In this document: in pieces, positions 35,333-44,729 of the stretch | Layout of the letters: every line of letters begins with the position of its first letter | Position numbering within the stretch: position 1 is the stretch's first letter | Source: Brachyspira hampsonii 30446 | GTDB lineage: Bacteria; Spirochaetota; Brachyspiria; Brachyspirales; Brachyspiraceae | NCBI RefSeq assembly: GCF_000316195.1 | Contig: NZ_JH994111.1 | Location: forward strand, 1,443,403-1,507,402 | DNA: 64,000 nt | Direction: 5' to 3' | Notes under the pieces: generated by a model | Database searches by the model: none | Seen by the model: the letters and a program-made list of their open reading frames with translations, nothing else | Told to the model about the DNA's origin: nothing | Translations under genes and position numbers: made by a program

Positions 35333-36211
35333 TTATGCTTCTTTTTTTACGCTGCTTCCTATCTCACATATAAATACTGCTGCTATCATACAACTGCCCC
35401 CTATAACAAAATTGACAGTAACAGGGTCTTTCATAAAAATAACTCCTCCCAAAGCCCCCAAAAATGATTCCAAACTAAGTATAATTCCAGCCTTACTAGG
35501 ATTTACATACTTTTGCGATACAGTTTGAAGTAAATAAGCAATTCCTGTAGCTCCTATAGACAAATAAATAAGAGAGTAAATAGATTCACTAGAAACATTA
35601 TTAATATTGAATGGAGTTGAAGTTAATGCTCCTACAGAAAGAGATACTATTCCAGCTATAATAAGCTGCAATGCTGCCATTATAATACCATCTACATATT
35701 CGAGTATTTTATCTATAAGCATTAAATGAATGGCAAATACAACGGCACAGAGCAAAGCAAATAAATCTCCAGACTCTATACTAGAAAAGCCTTCAAAAGA
35801 ACTTAATAAATATAAACCTGCAACTGTAATAACTGCCGCTATAAAGGCTGAAATATGAGGACTTTTCTTATACACTATCCAAGAAAAAAACGGTATAAAT
35901 ATAACATAAGAACCCGTAAAAAATGCTACCTTTGAAGCTGTTATAAATTTAGAACTCATAGTCTGCAAAAAGAAGCCTAGAAATAATGCTATCCCTACAG
36001 GTATTGATAATATTATATCCTTTTTAGAAACATTTTTAATTTTTTTGAAAAATACAAGAGATAAAAAAATACCTCCTGCTAAATTTCTAATACCTACAAG
36101 ATAAAAAGGTTCTATTTCTCTCACTACCACCTTAACAGCAACAAAACTGTACCCCCAAATTAATGCTGTTAAAAATATACCTATAGTACCTAATCTTTCT
36201 TTATTAGCCAT
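35333..36211 (-). CDS. EamA/DMT-superfamily transporter
   Basis: 292 residues with ten predicted membrane helices in two EamA repeats (about 8-135 and 148-280). The first repeat has the usual IWGYSFVAVKVVVREIEPF start and the second has PSKAGIILSLESFLGALGG. The family exports or imports amino acids, nucleotides and other small metabolites. No substrate can be assigned. It sits alone between pta and an ankyrin gene. The ATG is preceded by a weak AGG. Confidence 0.85.
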   Translation of the reverse strand: MANKERLGTIGIFLTALIWGYSFVAVKVVVREIEPFYLVGIRNLAGGIFLSLVFFKKIKNVSKKDIILSIPVGIALFLGFFLQTMSSKFITASKVAFFTGSYVIFIPFFSWIVYKKSPHISAFIAAVITVAGLYLLSSFEGFSSIESGDLFALLCAVVFAIHLMLIDKILEYVDGIIMAALQLIIAGIVSLSVGALTSTPFNINNVSSESIYSLIYLSIGATGIAYLLQTVSQKYVNPSKAGIILSLESFLGALGGVIFMKDPVTVNFVIGGSCMIAAVFICEIGSSVKKEA

Positions 36212-36289
36212 ATATCAACCTAATAATTAAATTTATTAGTATTAGATAATATAATATTTAAATTAAAATGTCAAAGTATGTTAATTAAA

Positions 36290-37927
36290 TTATGATTTAA
36301 GTTTATTATTAAATAAATTTATAATACTAATATAGCCCTTTTCTTTAGCAATATCATATTCTTTTTCAAACACATTATTATTAACATCATTTATTTCATA
36401 ATATTTAACTAATTGTTCGCATATTTCAAAATAACCTTTTGAAGAAGCTATATACAAAGCAGTATCTCCATTCATATTCTGCTCTTTTATAGAAGCATTA
36501 TTTTTTAGCAGATGCTCCACTATCTTTGTTTTTCCATTATCTGCAGCTATCATTAAAGCTGTTTCTCCAAATTTATTTTTATTATTAATAATATCAGGAT
36601 AAAGCTCTAAAATATATTGAACTATATCATCATATCCCTTGGCACATGCAAACATAAAGCAATTCCAGCCATTAATATCTGTCTGATAAATATCAGCACC
36701 TTTTTCTATTAAATATTTCACAGACTTTAAATTATCATATATAACCGCCCACATCAAATATGTAATAGATTTTTCATCTCCTTTTAAATCCATTCCATAC
36801 ATTAATAGAAGTTCAACAATATCTATATTTCCTGCTATTATAGCATGAACAATAGCATTTCTTTCTATGCTGTCAAAAGCATAAATGTCAGCATCATTAT
36901 CAAGCAAAGTTTTTACTATCTCAATATTTCCAATATAGCATGCATACATAAGAGGAGTAACATAATCATCATCAGTCTGATTAACATTAACATTATGCTT
37001 TATTAATAACTCTATAATTTCTTTATTTTCTATTTCTATTGACAATATTAAAGCAGATTTCCCATTATCATTAACTCCGTCAGGCTGTACTTTATTCATA
37101 AGAAAATACTTAACTATATCTTTATGACCAGCAGATGCCGCTATAGCTAATGCTTTAGGAGCTTTCTTTCTTGAATTATCAAAAAAATATCTTACAACAT
37201 CTAAATGCCCATTATAAGCGGCAGATATAAAAGCACTTGAAAATACATTATGTTTATTTAAGCCCAATTTTGAATGTATATAATGAACTAATGATAAATT
37301 ACCGCTAATTGCTGCTATTGTTAAAGAATATTTTGGTATTTCTATATCGCCTCTATTGAGTATATACTCTACTATATCTATATTGCCGCTTGATATTGCA
37401 TAGGATAATACTGTTTCCTCATATATATCAACATCATCTAAATTAGCCTTATTATCTATTAAAAATTTAACAGCCTCAAAATTTGATTTCTGACATGAAT
37501 ACATCAAAGGAGTTATATTAATATCTGTTTTCGCATTAACATCAGCCCCATTTTCTACAAGTAATTTTATAATATCAAAATGATTCTCCGAACATGAATA
37601 ATGCAAAGGAGTTTCACTATTACAATTACTCAAATTTACAGAAGCATTATTTTTTATTAATATTTCCGCTATATCTCTATGTCCATTAGCACATGCTGTC
37701 ATTAAAGGAGTTATACATAATTGATCCGCTTTATTAGGATCTGCACCTGCCTTTAATAGTAATTCAACTATTTCTTTATATCCACCTTTACAGGCATGCA
37801 TTAATGGAGTTAAGCCCAATATATTACTTAAATTAACATCTATATCTTTATTTTTTAATAATATTTCAACAGCCAATATATTATTTTTGGCAGAAGCCTC
37901 ATGTAATTCTATCTCAATTTCTCTCAT
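36290..37927 (-). CDS. Cytoplasmic ankyrin-repeat protein
   Basis: 545 residues made almost wholly of about 15-16 ankyrin repeats of 33 residues, with repeated phrases such as TPLMHACKGGYKEIVELLLK, TPLMTACANGHRDIAEIL and TPLHYSCSENHFDIIKLL. Repeats 6-8 are more divergent. There is no signal peptide, so the protein is intracellular, probably a protein-protein interaction scaffold. The last 30 residues lack the pattern. Ankyrin genes are numerous in Brachyspira, and function is unknown. Confidence 0.9.
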   Translation of the reverse strand: MREIEIELHEASAKNNILAVEILLKNKDIDVNLSNILGLTPLMHACKGGYKEIVELLLKAGADPNKADQLCITPLMTACANGHRDIAEILIKNNASVNLSNCNSETPLHYSCSENHFDIIKLLVENGADVNAKTDINITPLMYSCQKSNFEAVKFLIDNKANLDDVDIYEETVLSYAISSGNIDIVEYILNRGDIEIPKYSLTIAAISGNLSLVHYIHSKLGLNKHNVFSSAFISAAYNGHLDVVRYFFDNSRKKAPKALAIAASAGHKDIVKYFLMNKVQPDGVNDNGKSALILSIEIENKEIIELLIKHNVNVNQTDDDYVTPLMYACYIGNIEIVKTLLDNDADIYAFDSIERNAIVHAIIAGNIDIVELLLMYGMDLKGDEKSITYLMWAVIYDNLKSVKYLIEKGADIYQTDINGWNCFMFACAKGYDDIVQYILELYPDIINNKNKFGETALMIAADNGKTKIVEHLLKNNASIKEQNMNGDTALYIASSKGYFEICEQLVKYYEINDVNNNVFEKEYDIAKEKGYISIINLFNNKLKS

Positions 37928-38030
37928 AAATAATAACCCTCATACTATATATTAAATGTAATATAAAAGCATAAATAGTCAAATATATTTTACTTTCAAA
38001 TATAACATATTAATAATAATTTAACAATTA

Positions 38031-39389
38031 TCAAAAAAATATTATAAAAGCTATTGTAGCTATAGAACAATATAAAGCCGTACCAACTATATCGCATATA
38101 GAAGTAAGCATAGGTGCTCCGCTTATAGCAGGATCTATATTAAATTTGGTAAGTATAAAAGGCAGACAAAGCCCTATAACACTTCCAATAAATACTATAC
38201 TAAACATTGATATAGAAACAATAGCCGCTATTTCTAATCCGCTCCTTATTAAACCTAATATATATGCCCCAGCAGCCATACTCAAACCTAACATAGAGGC
38301 AACTAATATTTCTTTTGAAAGCATATAAAACCAATCTTTTAACACCACATCTCCAATAGCCAAAGATCTTATAACAAGTGTAGCAGACTGACTTCCTGCA
38401 TTACCTCCGCTTCCTATAAGCAAAGGAAGAAAAACGACTAAAACTATATGCTTTTGAAGAGTATTTTGAAATATACCTATGACACCGCCTGAAAATATAT
38501 TAATAAATACTAATATTAAAAGCCATAATATCCTCTGCTTATAAAGAGTTGATATAGGTGTAATTTTCAAATTATCATCAAACTGATCCTCACTTGAAGT
38601 TATCCCTGCCATTTTATGAAAATCATCTGTATATTCTTCTTCTGCTATATCCATTATATCATCTACTGTAACTATCCCTATCATAGAATGTCTGTCATCA
38701 ACAACGGCAAGAGAATGGAGATTATATTTTTTTATTATATCAATAGCATTTTCCTGATCTTCATAAGCTGATATATAAGGACAATTATTAGTTATTTCTG
38801 ATATTAATGTATCTTTATCTGTAAAAAATAATTTTCTCAAAGCAATAGAGCCAATCAATGTTCTTTTTGCATCTATAACATACAAAGTAGTATATGTTTC
38901 TGATTCTTCTATATTACTTCTCACATATTCAAATGCTTCATTTACTGTCCAATCCGGTTTGATACTTATATATTCAGGGGTCATCAAACGACCTATGCTT
39001 CCTTCAGGATATGCTAAAAGCCATGAAGCTATTTCCCGCTCTTCACTTCCTAAAAGTTTTAGTATATTTTCAGACATAGTTTCAGGAATAGATGCCAAAA
39101 AATATGTTCTGTCATCAGGATTAATATTTTCCAGCAAATCTTTAATATCTAATTCCTGCATATCCTCTATGATTCTCTGCTGATCTATAGGTGCAAGTTC
39201 AGGAAATACTTTATAATAATAATCTTTTGGAAGTATACTAAAAACTTTATATTTATCATCATTTTTTAGAGAAGTGATGAGATTGGCTGTCTCTACCTCC
39301 TGCCATAAAGTAAGTATATCTCTTAATGCTTCCCATTCTTTTTCTTCTATTAGGTCCTCAATTTCCGGCTGTAAAAGTTCTTTAAGCAT
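38031..39389 (-). CDS. mgtE: Magnesium transporter/channel MgtE
   Basis: 452 residues. The domain order is typical: MgtE N domain (about 15-125), two CBS motifs (about 140-255, with PEYISIKPDWTVNEAFEYV and VVDDRHSMIGIVTVDDIMD) acting as Mg2+ sensor, then five membrane helices (about 285-450). The pore signature LLIGSGGNAGSQSATLVIRS near 330 matches the family's P/S-G-G-N-x-G-x-Q region. Imports Mg2+ when cellular levels fall. It lies 47 bases after the OMP gene. No M-box riboswitch or other leader is visible. Confidence 0.95.
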   Translation of the reverse strand: MLKELLQPEIEDLIEEKEWEALRDILTLWQEVETANLITSLKNDDKYKVFSILPKDYYYKVFPELAPIDQQRIIEDMQELDIKDLLENINPDDRTYFLASIPETMSENILKLLGSEEREIASWLLAYPEGSIGRLMTPEYISIKPDWTVNEAFEYVRSNIEESETYTTLYVIDAKRTLIGSIALRKLFFTDKDTLISEITNNCPYISAYEDQENAIDIIKKYNLHSLAVVDDRHSMIGIVTVDDIMDIAEEEYTDDFHKMAGITSSEDQFDDNLKITPISTLYKQRILWLLILVFINIFSGGVIGIFQNTLQKHIVLVVFLPLLIGSGGNAGSQSATLVIRSLAIGDVVLKDWFYMLSKEILVASMLGLSMAAGAYILGLIRSGLEIAAIVSISMFSIVFIGSVIGLCLPFILTKFNIDPAISGAPMLTSICDIVGTALYCSIATIAFIIFF

Positions 39390-39436
39390 ATTTTTTATCC
39401 TATTTATTAATAATATAAAATAAGTATGATAATAAA

Positions 39437-40105
39437 TTAATAGCTAGTTCCAACCAAATAAGTACCTATTTGTACTCCAAAATCAAAAGAATGTATATTA
39501 TATCTTGAATAATTAGGATTTTTGTAATTCATAGCAAAATCATAATTAAAGTATAAACCTGCTGCAATAGCGGCAAAACTGCTTAAATTATACTTAAAAT
39601 CTATGGTAAACTTGAGATATGGTATAACAGCAGATGTAAATGATTTTTTTATTTCATCAGCATTTAATTTAGAATTATAATCTCCATCCTGCAAATTGGC
39701 AGCCAATGGTATTTTCGCCCCTGCTCCTATACCCAAAGAAAGAACTAAAAAAGTAACTCTAAACATAGCACCTGTATTTAAAGTATCAAATGTATAAGAA
39801 ACTATTCCGGCATCTTGAGAGTTTATATATTTATAAGAACTTCTATAATATCCTATATCAGCTAAGACATCAAACCCCAATAATCCTCCGAAATCATAAA
39901 AATATCCCGGCTGAAGTAATACTCCGAAATCAAAAGAACTGCTTCCTTTTAATATATCAATTTTACTATTATCTAATCCTCTCAAATCAGCAAATGCAAA
40001 ACTTCCTGTTAATGGAACAAATAAAGCAACACCGCCTCCATGCTGAGAAAATGCATTGATGCTAAAAAATACTATAAAAAATAATGATGCTGTTAATTTT
40101 TTCAT
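39437..40105 (-). CDS. Putative outer-membrane beta-barrel protein
   Basis: 222 residues with a signal peptide (cleavage near 20, INAFSQHGG). The mature protein has alternating hydrophobic strands with glycine/aromatic turns (for example GFDVLADIGYYRSSYKYI and TFLVLSLGIGAGAKIPLA) and ends in SFDFGVQIGTYLVGTSY, suggesting a small barrel of about eight strands. This is a common type of predicted outer-membrane protein in Brachyspira; no specific family name or ligand can be given. It lies just upstream of mgtE and could be co-transcribed with it. Confidence 0.65.
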   Translation of the reverse strand: MKKLTASLFFIVFFSINAFSQHGGGVALFVPLTGSFAFADLRGLDNSKIDILKGSSSFDFGVLLQPGYFYDFGGLLGFDVLADIGYYRSSYKYINSQDAGIVSYTFDTLNTGAMFRVTFLVLSLGIGAGAKIPLAANLQDGDYNSKLNADEIKKSFTSAVIPYLKFTIDFKYNLSSFAAIAAGLYFNYDFAMNYKNPNYSRYNIHSFDFGVQIGTYLVGTSY

Positions 40106-40184
40106 AATGTTCTCTCTTAAATTTCTTATTTAGAATATATGTTTAATAATTATAATATAGAAAAAGCAATATAATGTCAAATAA

Positions 40185-40943
40185 TTAAATTTCTATACTA
40201 AGCCCATCATAAGCAGGATACATATTTTTAGGCAGTTCTTTTTCCAAATGTCTATGCAAAACATCATGCGTCATATGAGTAAAATAAGCTTTTTTTACGC
40301 CTAATTTATCAGCTATATTTACAGATTCCTGCAAAGATAAATGGGTATGATGCTGCCTGTATCTTAATCCATTTAAAACTAAAACTTCAGTTCCTTCAAT
40401 CAATTTCAAACTCTCATCGCTTATATGGCTTGCATCTGTTATATATGTAAAATTATTGAATCTATAACCAAGTATATTAAGAACCCCATGTTTTACAGCA
40501 ATAGGAGTAACTTTAATATCATCAAAAATCATTTCATTTTCTATATGATGAAAAACTACCTGAGGAAGTCCGCCTCCTACTTGAACAGGATTAAAAAAGA
40601 AATCGTACTTCTCTCTCAAATTATCCATAGTATCTTTATTGCCATAACAATCTATTGCTGAATGCATTATAAAATTTAATGATCTCAAATCAACTATGCC
40701 GGAAGTATGATCTGCATGCTGATGCGTATAAAATACTGCTTCTAAACTATCAACTTTTTCTCTTAACATCTGAGCTCTAAAATCAGCGGAAGTATCTACT
40801 ATATAATTTTTATCATTATGTCTTATCAGTATCGATGATCTTGTTCTCTTATCTCTTTTATCTTTGCTTCTGCATACTTTACATTTGCATCCTATCATAG
40901 GAACGCCGTCAGAAGTACCTGTACCCAAAAAAGTTATTTTCAT
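40185..40943 (-). CDS. Metallo-beta-lactamase-fold hydrolase, PhnP-like
   Basis: 252 residues. The N-terminal GTGTSDGVPMIGCKCKVCRSKDKRD has the cysteine cluster of PhnP-like phosphodiesterases. The metal-binding signature THQHADHTSG occurs near 74-83, further ligands in TPIAVKHG, ITDASH and THMTHD. Expected activity is hydrolysis of a cyclic phosphate or another phosphodiester. The phn operon is absent here, so carbon-phosphorus lyase duty is unlikely and a generic 1,2-cyclic phosphodiesterase is more cautious. It follows the heptosyltransferase gene by 45 bases. Confidence 0.85.
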   Translation of the reverse strand: MKITFLGTGTSDGVPMIGCKCKVCRSKDKRDKRTRSSILIRHNDKNYIVDTSADFRAQMLREKVDSLEAVFYTHQHADHTSGIVDLRSLNFIMHSAIDCYGNKDTMDNLREKYDFFFNPVQVGGGLPQVVFHHIENEMIFDDIKVTPIAVKHGVLNILGYRFNNFTYITDASHISDESLKLIEGTEVLVLNGLRYRQHHTHLSLQESVNIADKLGVKKAYFTHMTHDVLHRHLEKELPKNMYPAYDGLSIEI

Positions 40944-40988
40944 GATATACCTCCTCTTTATAATATTATATAATTTATATTTTTTATA

Positions 40989-42032
40989 TCAATACTTAAT
41001 CTTTTCTATAAATCTTTTTGCTAAAAATGCAGCATCTATATTTTCCATACATATATGATTATTAGGACAGTTCTTTCTTTTGTAGCATCTTGCACATTCT
41101 AGTCCTTCTACTCTTATAGTTTCAGAATTTTTTGCAATTGGACCTACCCTCACCTCACTTGTAGGACCAAATATTGCTATAAGAGGTTTTTGAAATGCAC
41201 ATCCTGTATGCATAGGAAAAGAATCAACTGTAATCATTCCTTTAGAATTTCTTATCAAATATGCTAATTCAGGCAAATTAAAAAGTCCTGAAGTATTAAC
41301 TACATTATCAAAACCATTAACTATCTCAGAACATTTTTCATTATAATCGGATGTAGCAGAAACTATTATTTGTATATCTTTTAATTTTTGTATTTCTCTT
41401 ATTATTTCTCTTGATTTATTAACAGGCAAATCCTTAGTATCCCATCTTGAAAATGGAGAAAAAACTATATATTCACTATTTATATTAAAATTACTGTTTA
41501 TAGAATACTTTATCTTCTCTATCCTTTCAGCAAAATCTATATCTATGTTCTTAGGCAAAAAATAGTCTAAATCTGTACCATCATCTGGGCAGTCTATAAA
41601 CTTCAAAAAAGACAATAACCCTACTATCGCATTTATATCTTTATAGTAATTGCTCTTTACTCCTAACCATTTACCTTTGGCATATTTCTTTTTTGAATGA
41701 CATAAATACAAAAATATAATACTCCTTTCAAGTCCCTGCAAATCCATAGCTATATCATAATGCTCTTTCCTTACATCTTTTATATGTGAAAAAAACTCCC
41801 TTATAGTAGAAAAAAACAATAAGGGAGATTTGAATATCTCGGTTTCATATCTGTATATATCCAAAACATACAATTTATTTATATAAGGATTATTTTCTAA
41901 TATTCCTAAAGCTCTCTTATCTGTAACAACATCTATAGTGCAATCCGGCTTCCATTTTTTTAATGCCCTTATAACCGGAGTAATATGCAAAACATCTCCC
42001 AACGATGTTTGTTTTATTAAAAGTATCTTCAT
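40989..42032 (-). CDS. Glycosyltransferase family 9 (heptosyltransferase-like)
   Basis: 347 residues. Begins MKILLIKQTSLGDVLHITP, the GT9 signature, so the ATG at 42032 was preferred to the longer frame from 42068. The second domain holds the ADP-heptose-type motif SKGMITVDSFPMHTGCAFQKPLIAIFGPT and a C-terminal CARCYKRKNCPNNHICM cluster typical of heptosyltransferase II. It likely adds heptose to the lipo-oligosaccharide core at the inner membrane. gmhA, the first enzyme of heptose synthesis, lies 1.3 kb away, which supports this. Confidence 0.85.
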   Translation of the reverse strand: MKILLIKQTSLGDVLHITPVIRALKKWKPDCTIDVVTDKRALGILENNPYINKLYVLDIYRYETEIFKSPLLFFSTIREFFSHIKDVRKEHYDIAMDLQGLERSIIFLYLCHSKKKYAKGKWLGVKSNYYKDINAIVGLLSFLKFIDCPDDGTDLDYFLPKNIDIDFAERIEKIKYSINSNFNINSEYIVFSPFSRWDTKDLPVNKSREIIREIQKLKDIQIIVSATSDYNEKCSEIVNGFDNVVNTSGLFNLPELAYLIRNSKGMITVDSFPMHTGCAFQKPLIAIFGPTSEVRVGPIAKNSETIRVEGLECARCYKRKNCPNNHICMENIDAAFLAKRFIEKIKY

Positions 42033-42132
42033 TATAGCAATGCCCTTATTAGATAATAATACAATCATATATATTTTTTTATAATAATCAATAAAAAATA
42101 ATAAAAATACACAAAAAATACCGCAAACAGTA

Positions 42133-42176
42133 TTGACAAAATTACTTTATATAGTAATATTACTATATAAAGTAAT
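42133..42176 (+). promoter_or_regulatory. Promoter with a 36-bp perfect palindromic operator
   Basis: TTGACA (42133-42138) and TAATAT (42155-42160) with a 16-base spacer form a consensus-like promoter. A perfect 36-bp palindrome spans 42141-42176: each half reads ATTACTTTATATAGTAAT and its complement, so it covers the -10 and the start region. It is far too symmetric for chance and lacks a T run after it, so a dimeric repressor site is favoured over a terminator. The TrpX-like gene starts 40 bases later. Confidence 0.75.
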
Positions 42177-42216
42177 TAACAATAAAATTAAAAATTAAAT
42201 ATAAAAGGATTGAAAA

Positions 42217-43200
42217 ATGAAAAGAAATAAAACTATAATTTTTACATTGATAATAATATTTGTATTGGTATCATCATTCACTATAAGCAAAAAGTATTTA
42301 TATCCAAAAACTGAAACTGATGAAGTGATAACAATAGGAATAAGTCAGATGATAGAGCATGATGCATTAGATTTAATATATAAAGGCATAACAGATGAAT
42401 TAAATAAATATTACAAAGACAGCAATAAAAAGATAAATATAGATTATAAAAATGCCCAAGGGGAACAGGCAAACTGCAATACGATAGCACAAAAGTTTGT
42501 TAATGATAAAAAAGACATAATAATAGCAATAGGCACACCTTCAGCACAATCGGCTGTTAATTTAACCAAGGATATACCAATAATAGTTTCAGGCATAGGA
42601 GATCCTATAGGTGCAAAGCTAGTAACTAATTTAAATAAACCGAATGTAAATGTAACAGGTGTTATAAATCTCCCTCCTATAGAAAAACAAATAGAACTCA
42701 TGCATACACTATTACCAAATGCTAAAAAAATAGGACTTTTATACTGCTCAAGTGAAATTAATTCTGCATATCAAATAAAATTAGCGAAAGAAAAATTAGA
42801 TTCTCTTGGAATTGAGTATGTTGATTTAACTGTTGCTAATGCCAATGAAATACAGCAAATTATGTTAAGTGCTGTAAATAAAGTAGATGCTATATTCTCT
42901 CCTACAGACAATATAATAGCAAACAGCATGGCTAATGTTGCTATGATAGAAGAAAGCACAAAAATTCCTGTTGTATGTGCCGATGCCAGCATGACAAAAA
43001 TAGGAGGCACTGTTACATATTCAGTTGATTATTATGATATGGGAATACTTACAGCTAAAAAAACAATAGAAGTATTAGAAGGTATAAATGATATAAAAAA
43101 CATACCATTAGAACCGTCTCAAAATCATGACTTTGTTGTTAATACTAATATGATTGATAAATTGGGACTTACAATACCAAACAATATTTATAATAATTAA
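42217..43200 (+). CDS. TrpX-like ABC substrate-binding protein (orphan)
   Basis: 327 residues with an N-terminal hydrophobic signal/anchor (about 7-27) and no clear lipobox. The mature domain matches the TrpX/ABC_sub_bind family: ITIGISQMIEHDALDLIYKG near 43, IGTPSAQSAVNL near 100, IVSGIGDPIGAKLV near 121, PTDNIIANSM near 225 and VCADASMTKIGGTVTYSVDYYDMG near 255. Family members bind tryptophan or other amino acids and usually travel with permease and ATPase genes (TrpYZ), both missing here. Strong promoter and operator lie upstream, and a terminator downstream makes it monocistronic. Confidence 0.85.
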   Translation: MKRNKTIIFTLIIIFVLVSSFTISKKYLYPKTETDEVITIGISQMIEHDALDLIYKGITDELNKYYKDSNKKINIDYKNAQGEQANCNTIAQKFVNDKKDIIIAIGTPSAQSAVNLTKDIPIIVSGIGDPIGAKLVTNLNKPNVNVTGVINLPPIEKQIELMHTLLPNAKKIGLLYCSSEINSAYQIKLAKEKLDSLGIEYVDLTVANANEIQQIMLSAVNKVDAIFSPTDNIIANSMANVAMIEESTKIPVVCADASMTKIGGTVTYSVDYYDMGILTAKKTIEVLEGINDIKNIPLEPSQNHDFVVNTNMIDKLGLTIPNNIYNN

Positions 43201-43252
43201 TACTATAATAAACAATAATAGTTCCTTTTTTTATATTACTACATAATAGATA

Positions 43253-43288
43253 GGCTTGCATTATATAATAATTGCAAGCCCTCTATTT
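43253..43288 (+). terminator. Terminator after the TrpX-like gene
   Basis: GGCTTGCA (43253-43260) pairs perfectly with TGCAAGCC (43273-43280), followed on the plus strand by CTCTATTTTT. It may also stop gmhA transcription, which ends at 43296. Confidence 0.75.
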
Positions 43289-43295
43289 TTAACAT

Positions 43296-43922
43296 TTATC
43301 TGTTTTCCTTAAAAAAATGTTCTTCCACTCTTATACAAATTTCATGATATATAGCTTCATGAAATTCCTGAGATATATGAGTTTCTTTTGCCGGAGCTTT
43401 AATAGCAATATCAGCCATCTCAGCAAGTTTTCCTCCGTTTTCATTGGTAAAAGATATAACTTTTATTCCCATAGCCTTAGCAAGTTTAGCAGCATAAATA
43501 ATATTTTTGGCATTTCCTGATGTGCTTATAGCAAAGAATATATCTCCTTTATCTCCGAATCCTAATAATTGCTGAGCAAATACTAAATAAGGCTCTTTAT
43601 CATTAAGGTAAGCACTTGAAAGTCCTAAATGCGAAGTTAAAGCAACAGCTCTCAAAGGCGATTCCAAATTATCAGCAATATACTCTCCATCATCAAATTG
43701 TAAAAGACCCTTTCTTATCTCTTCATTAATAGGACGCTTCTTTAAAAAACTCTTTAATAACTCTCCTGCTATATGCTCACTATCACAGGCACTTCCTCCG
43801 TTTCCTGCTATTAAAACTTTATTTCCTCTTTCATAGCATTTTATAGTTTCATCTATAGCAGATTCAATATTCGATTTTATATTCTCCAATTTTGGAATTC
43901 TTTTTATTAATTCTTCTATCAT
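43296..43922 (-). CDS. gmhA: Sedoheptulose-7-phosphate isomerase GmhA
   Basis: 208 residues, one SIS domain. Converts sedoheptulose 7-phosphate to heptose 7-phosphate for ADP-heptose and the lipo-oligosaccharide inner core. Motifs seen are GNGGSACDSEHIAGELLKSF near 40-59, FAISTSGNAKNI near 131 and the C-terminal SQEFHEAIYHEICIRVEEHF with the metal/active site His and Glu residues. Compare the heptosyltransferase-like gene at 40989. It is a single gene on the minus strand; the leader contains no strong promoter. Confidence 0.9.
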   Translation of the reverse strand: MIEELIKRIPKLENIKSNIESAIDETIKCYERGNKVLIAGNGGSACDSEHIAGELLKSFLKKRPINEEIRKGLLQFDDGEYIADNLESPLRAVALTSHLGLSSAYLNDKEPYLVFAQQLLGFGDKGDIFFAISTSGNAKNIIYAAKLAKAMGIKVISFTNENGGKLAEMADIAIKAPAKETHISQEFHEAIYHEICIRVEEHFFKENR

Positions 43923-43970
43923 TTAATATTCCTTAAAATAAATTATAATTAATGAAAAATTTATAAAATA

Positions 43971-44639
43971 TTATTCAGAAGCACCATATTCTGTTAAAAA
44001 TGATATCAAAGTATCAGGCTTTTTATAATTATTCTTAACATAAGTAAGAGCAGTTCTTCCATTTTTATCTCTTGCATTAATATCTATTCCATTGTCGCAA
44101 AGAATCTTAGCAACAGGAAGCATATTCTCACTTTTATCAGCCGACATAAAAACCATTATTAATGCATTATCTCCATCATTATTAACAGCATTTATATTAA
44201 CTTTATAATCAATCAAAGTCTGAACTATATCAGCATACAACTTATATGAAGCTATATGCAAAGCAGTTTCACCATAACTATTGGCAGCATTAACATCAGC
44301 TTTTGCCTTTAATAAAATCTTTATAATATCATGATATCCGCCTGCAGCAGCCATTAATAAAGCAGTATATCCCACTTTGTCAGCAATATTCGGATCCGCT
44401 TTAGAATTAATCAAAAGCCTTACAATAGCAGTATGTCCATGATGTGAGGCAAGCATCAATCCTGTAACTCCGTCCTCTGATACAGTATCAATATTAACCT
44501 TTTTATTGATAAAAGATACAACCGCATCATATTTACCCTCTTCACAGGATTTTAAAAATTTGCTTTCATTATCAGTCAAGCCATAAGATACATTAACCAA
44601 TAGTGCCAAAATGAAAATAATATTTATTAAATTTTTCAT
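43971..44639 (-). CDS. Exported ankyrin-repeat protein
   Basis: About 222 residues. The ATG at 44639 directly starts a signal peptide (MKNLINIIFILALLVNVSYG), so it was preferred to the longer frame from 44678. The mature part carries five to six ankyrin repeats (for example TGLMLASHHGHTAIVRLLIN and TALLMAAAGGYHDIIKILLK). It is periplasmic or secreted, in contrast to the cytoplasmic ankyrin protein at 36290. A GAG site lies six bases from the start. It lies 90 bases after the end of the aryl-polyene-like operon and may or may not be co-transcribed. Confidence 0.85.
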   Translation of the reverse strand: MKNLINIIFILALLVNVSYGLTDNESKFLKSCEEGKYDAVVSFINKKVNIDTVSEDGVTGLMLASHHGHTAIVRLLINSKADPNIADKVGYTALLMAAAGGYHDIIKILLKAKADVNAANSYGETALHIASYKLYADIVQTLIDYKVNINAVNNDGDNALIMVFMSADKSENMLPVAKILCDNGIDINARDKNGRTALTYVKNNYKKPDTLISFLTEYGASE

Positions 44640-44729
44640 AAACAACTCAATATATATAACTATTATATATAATATCATTAAAATAATATTTGTAAAATAT
44701 TTTTTTAAATTATTAATACATTTAAATTA

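Noticed and set aside
42141-42176. The 36-bp palindrome as a transcription terminator
   Set aside because: It is not followed by a T run on either strand, lies just before a gene and overlaps promoter boxes.
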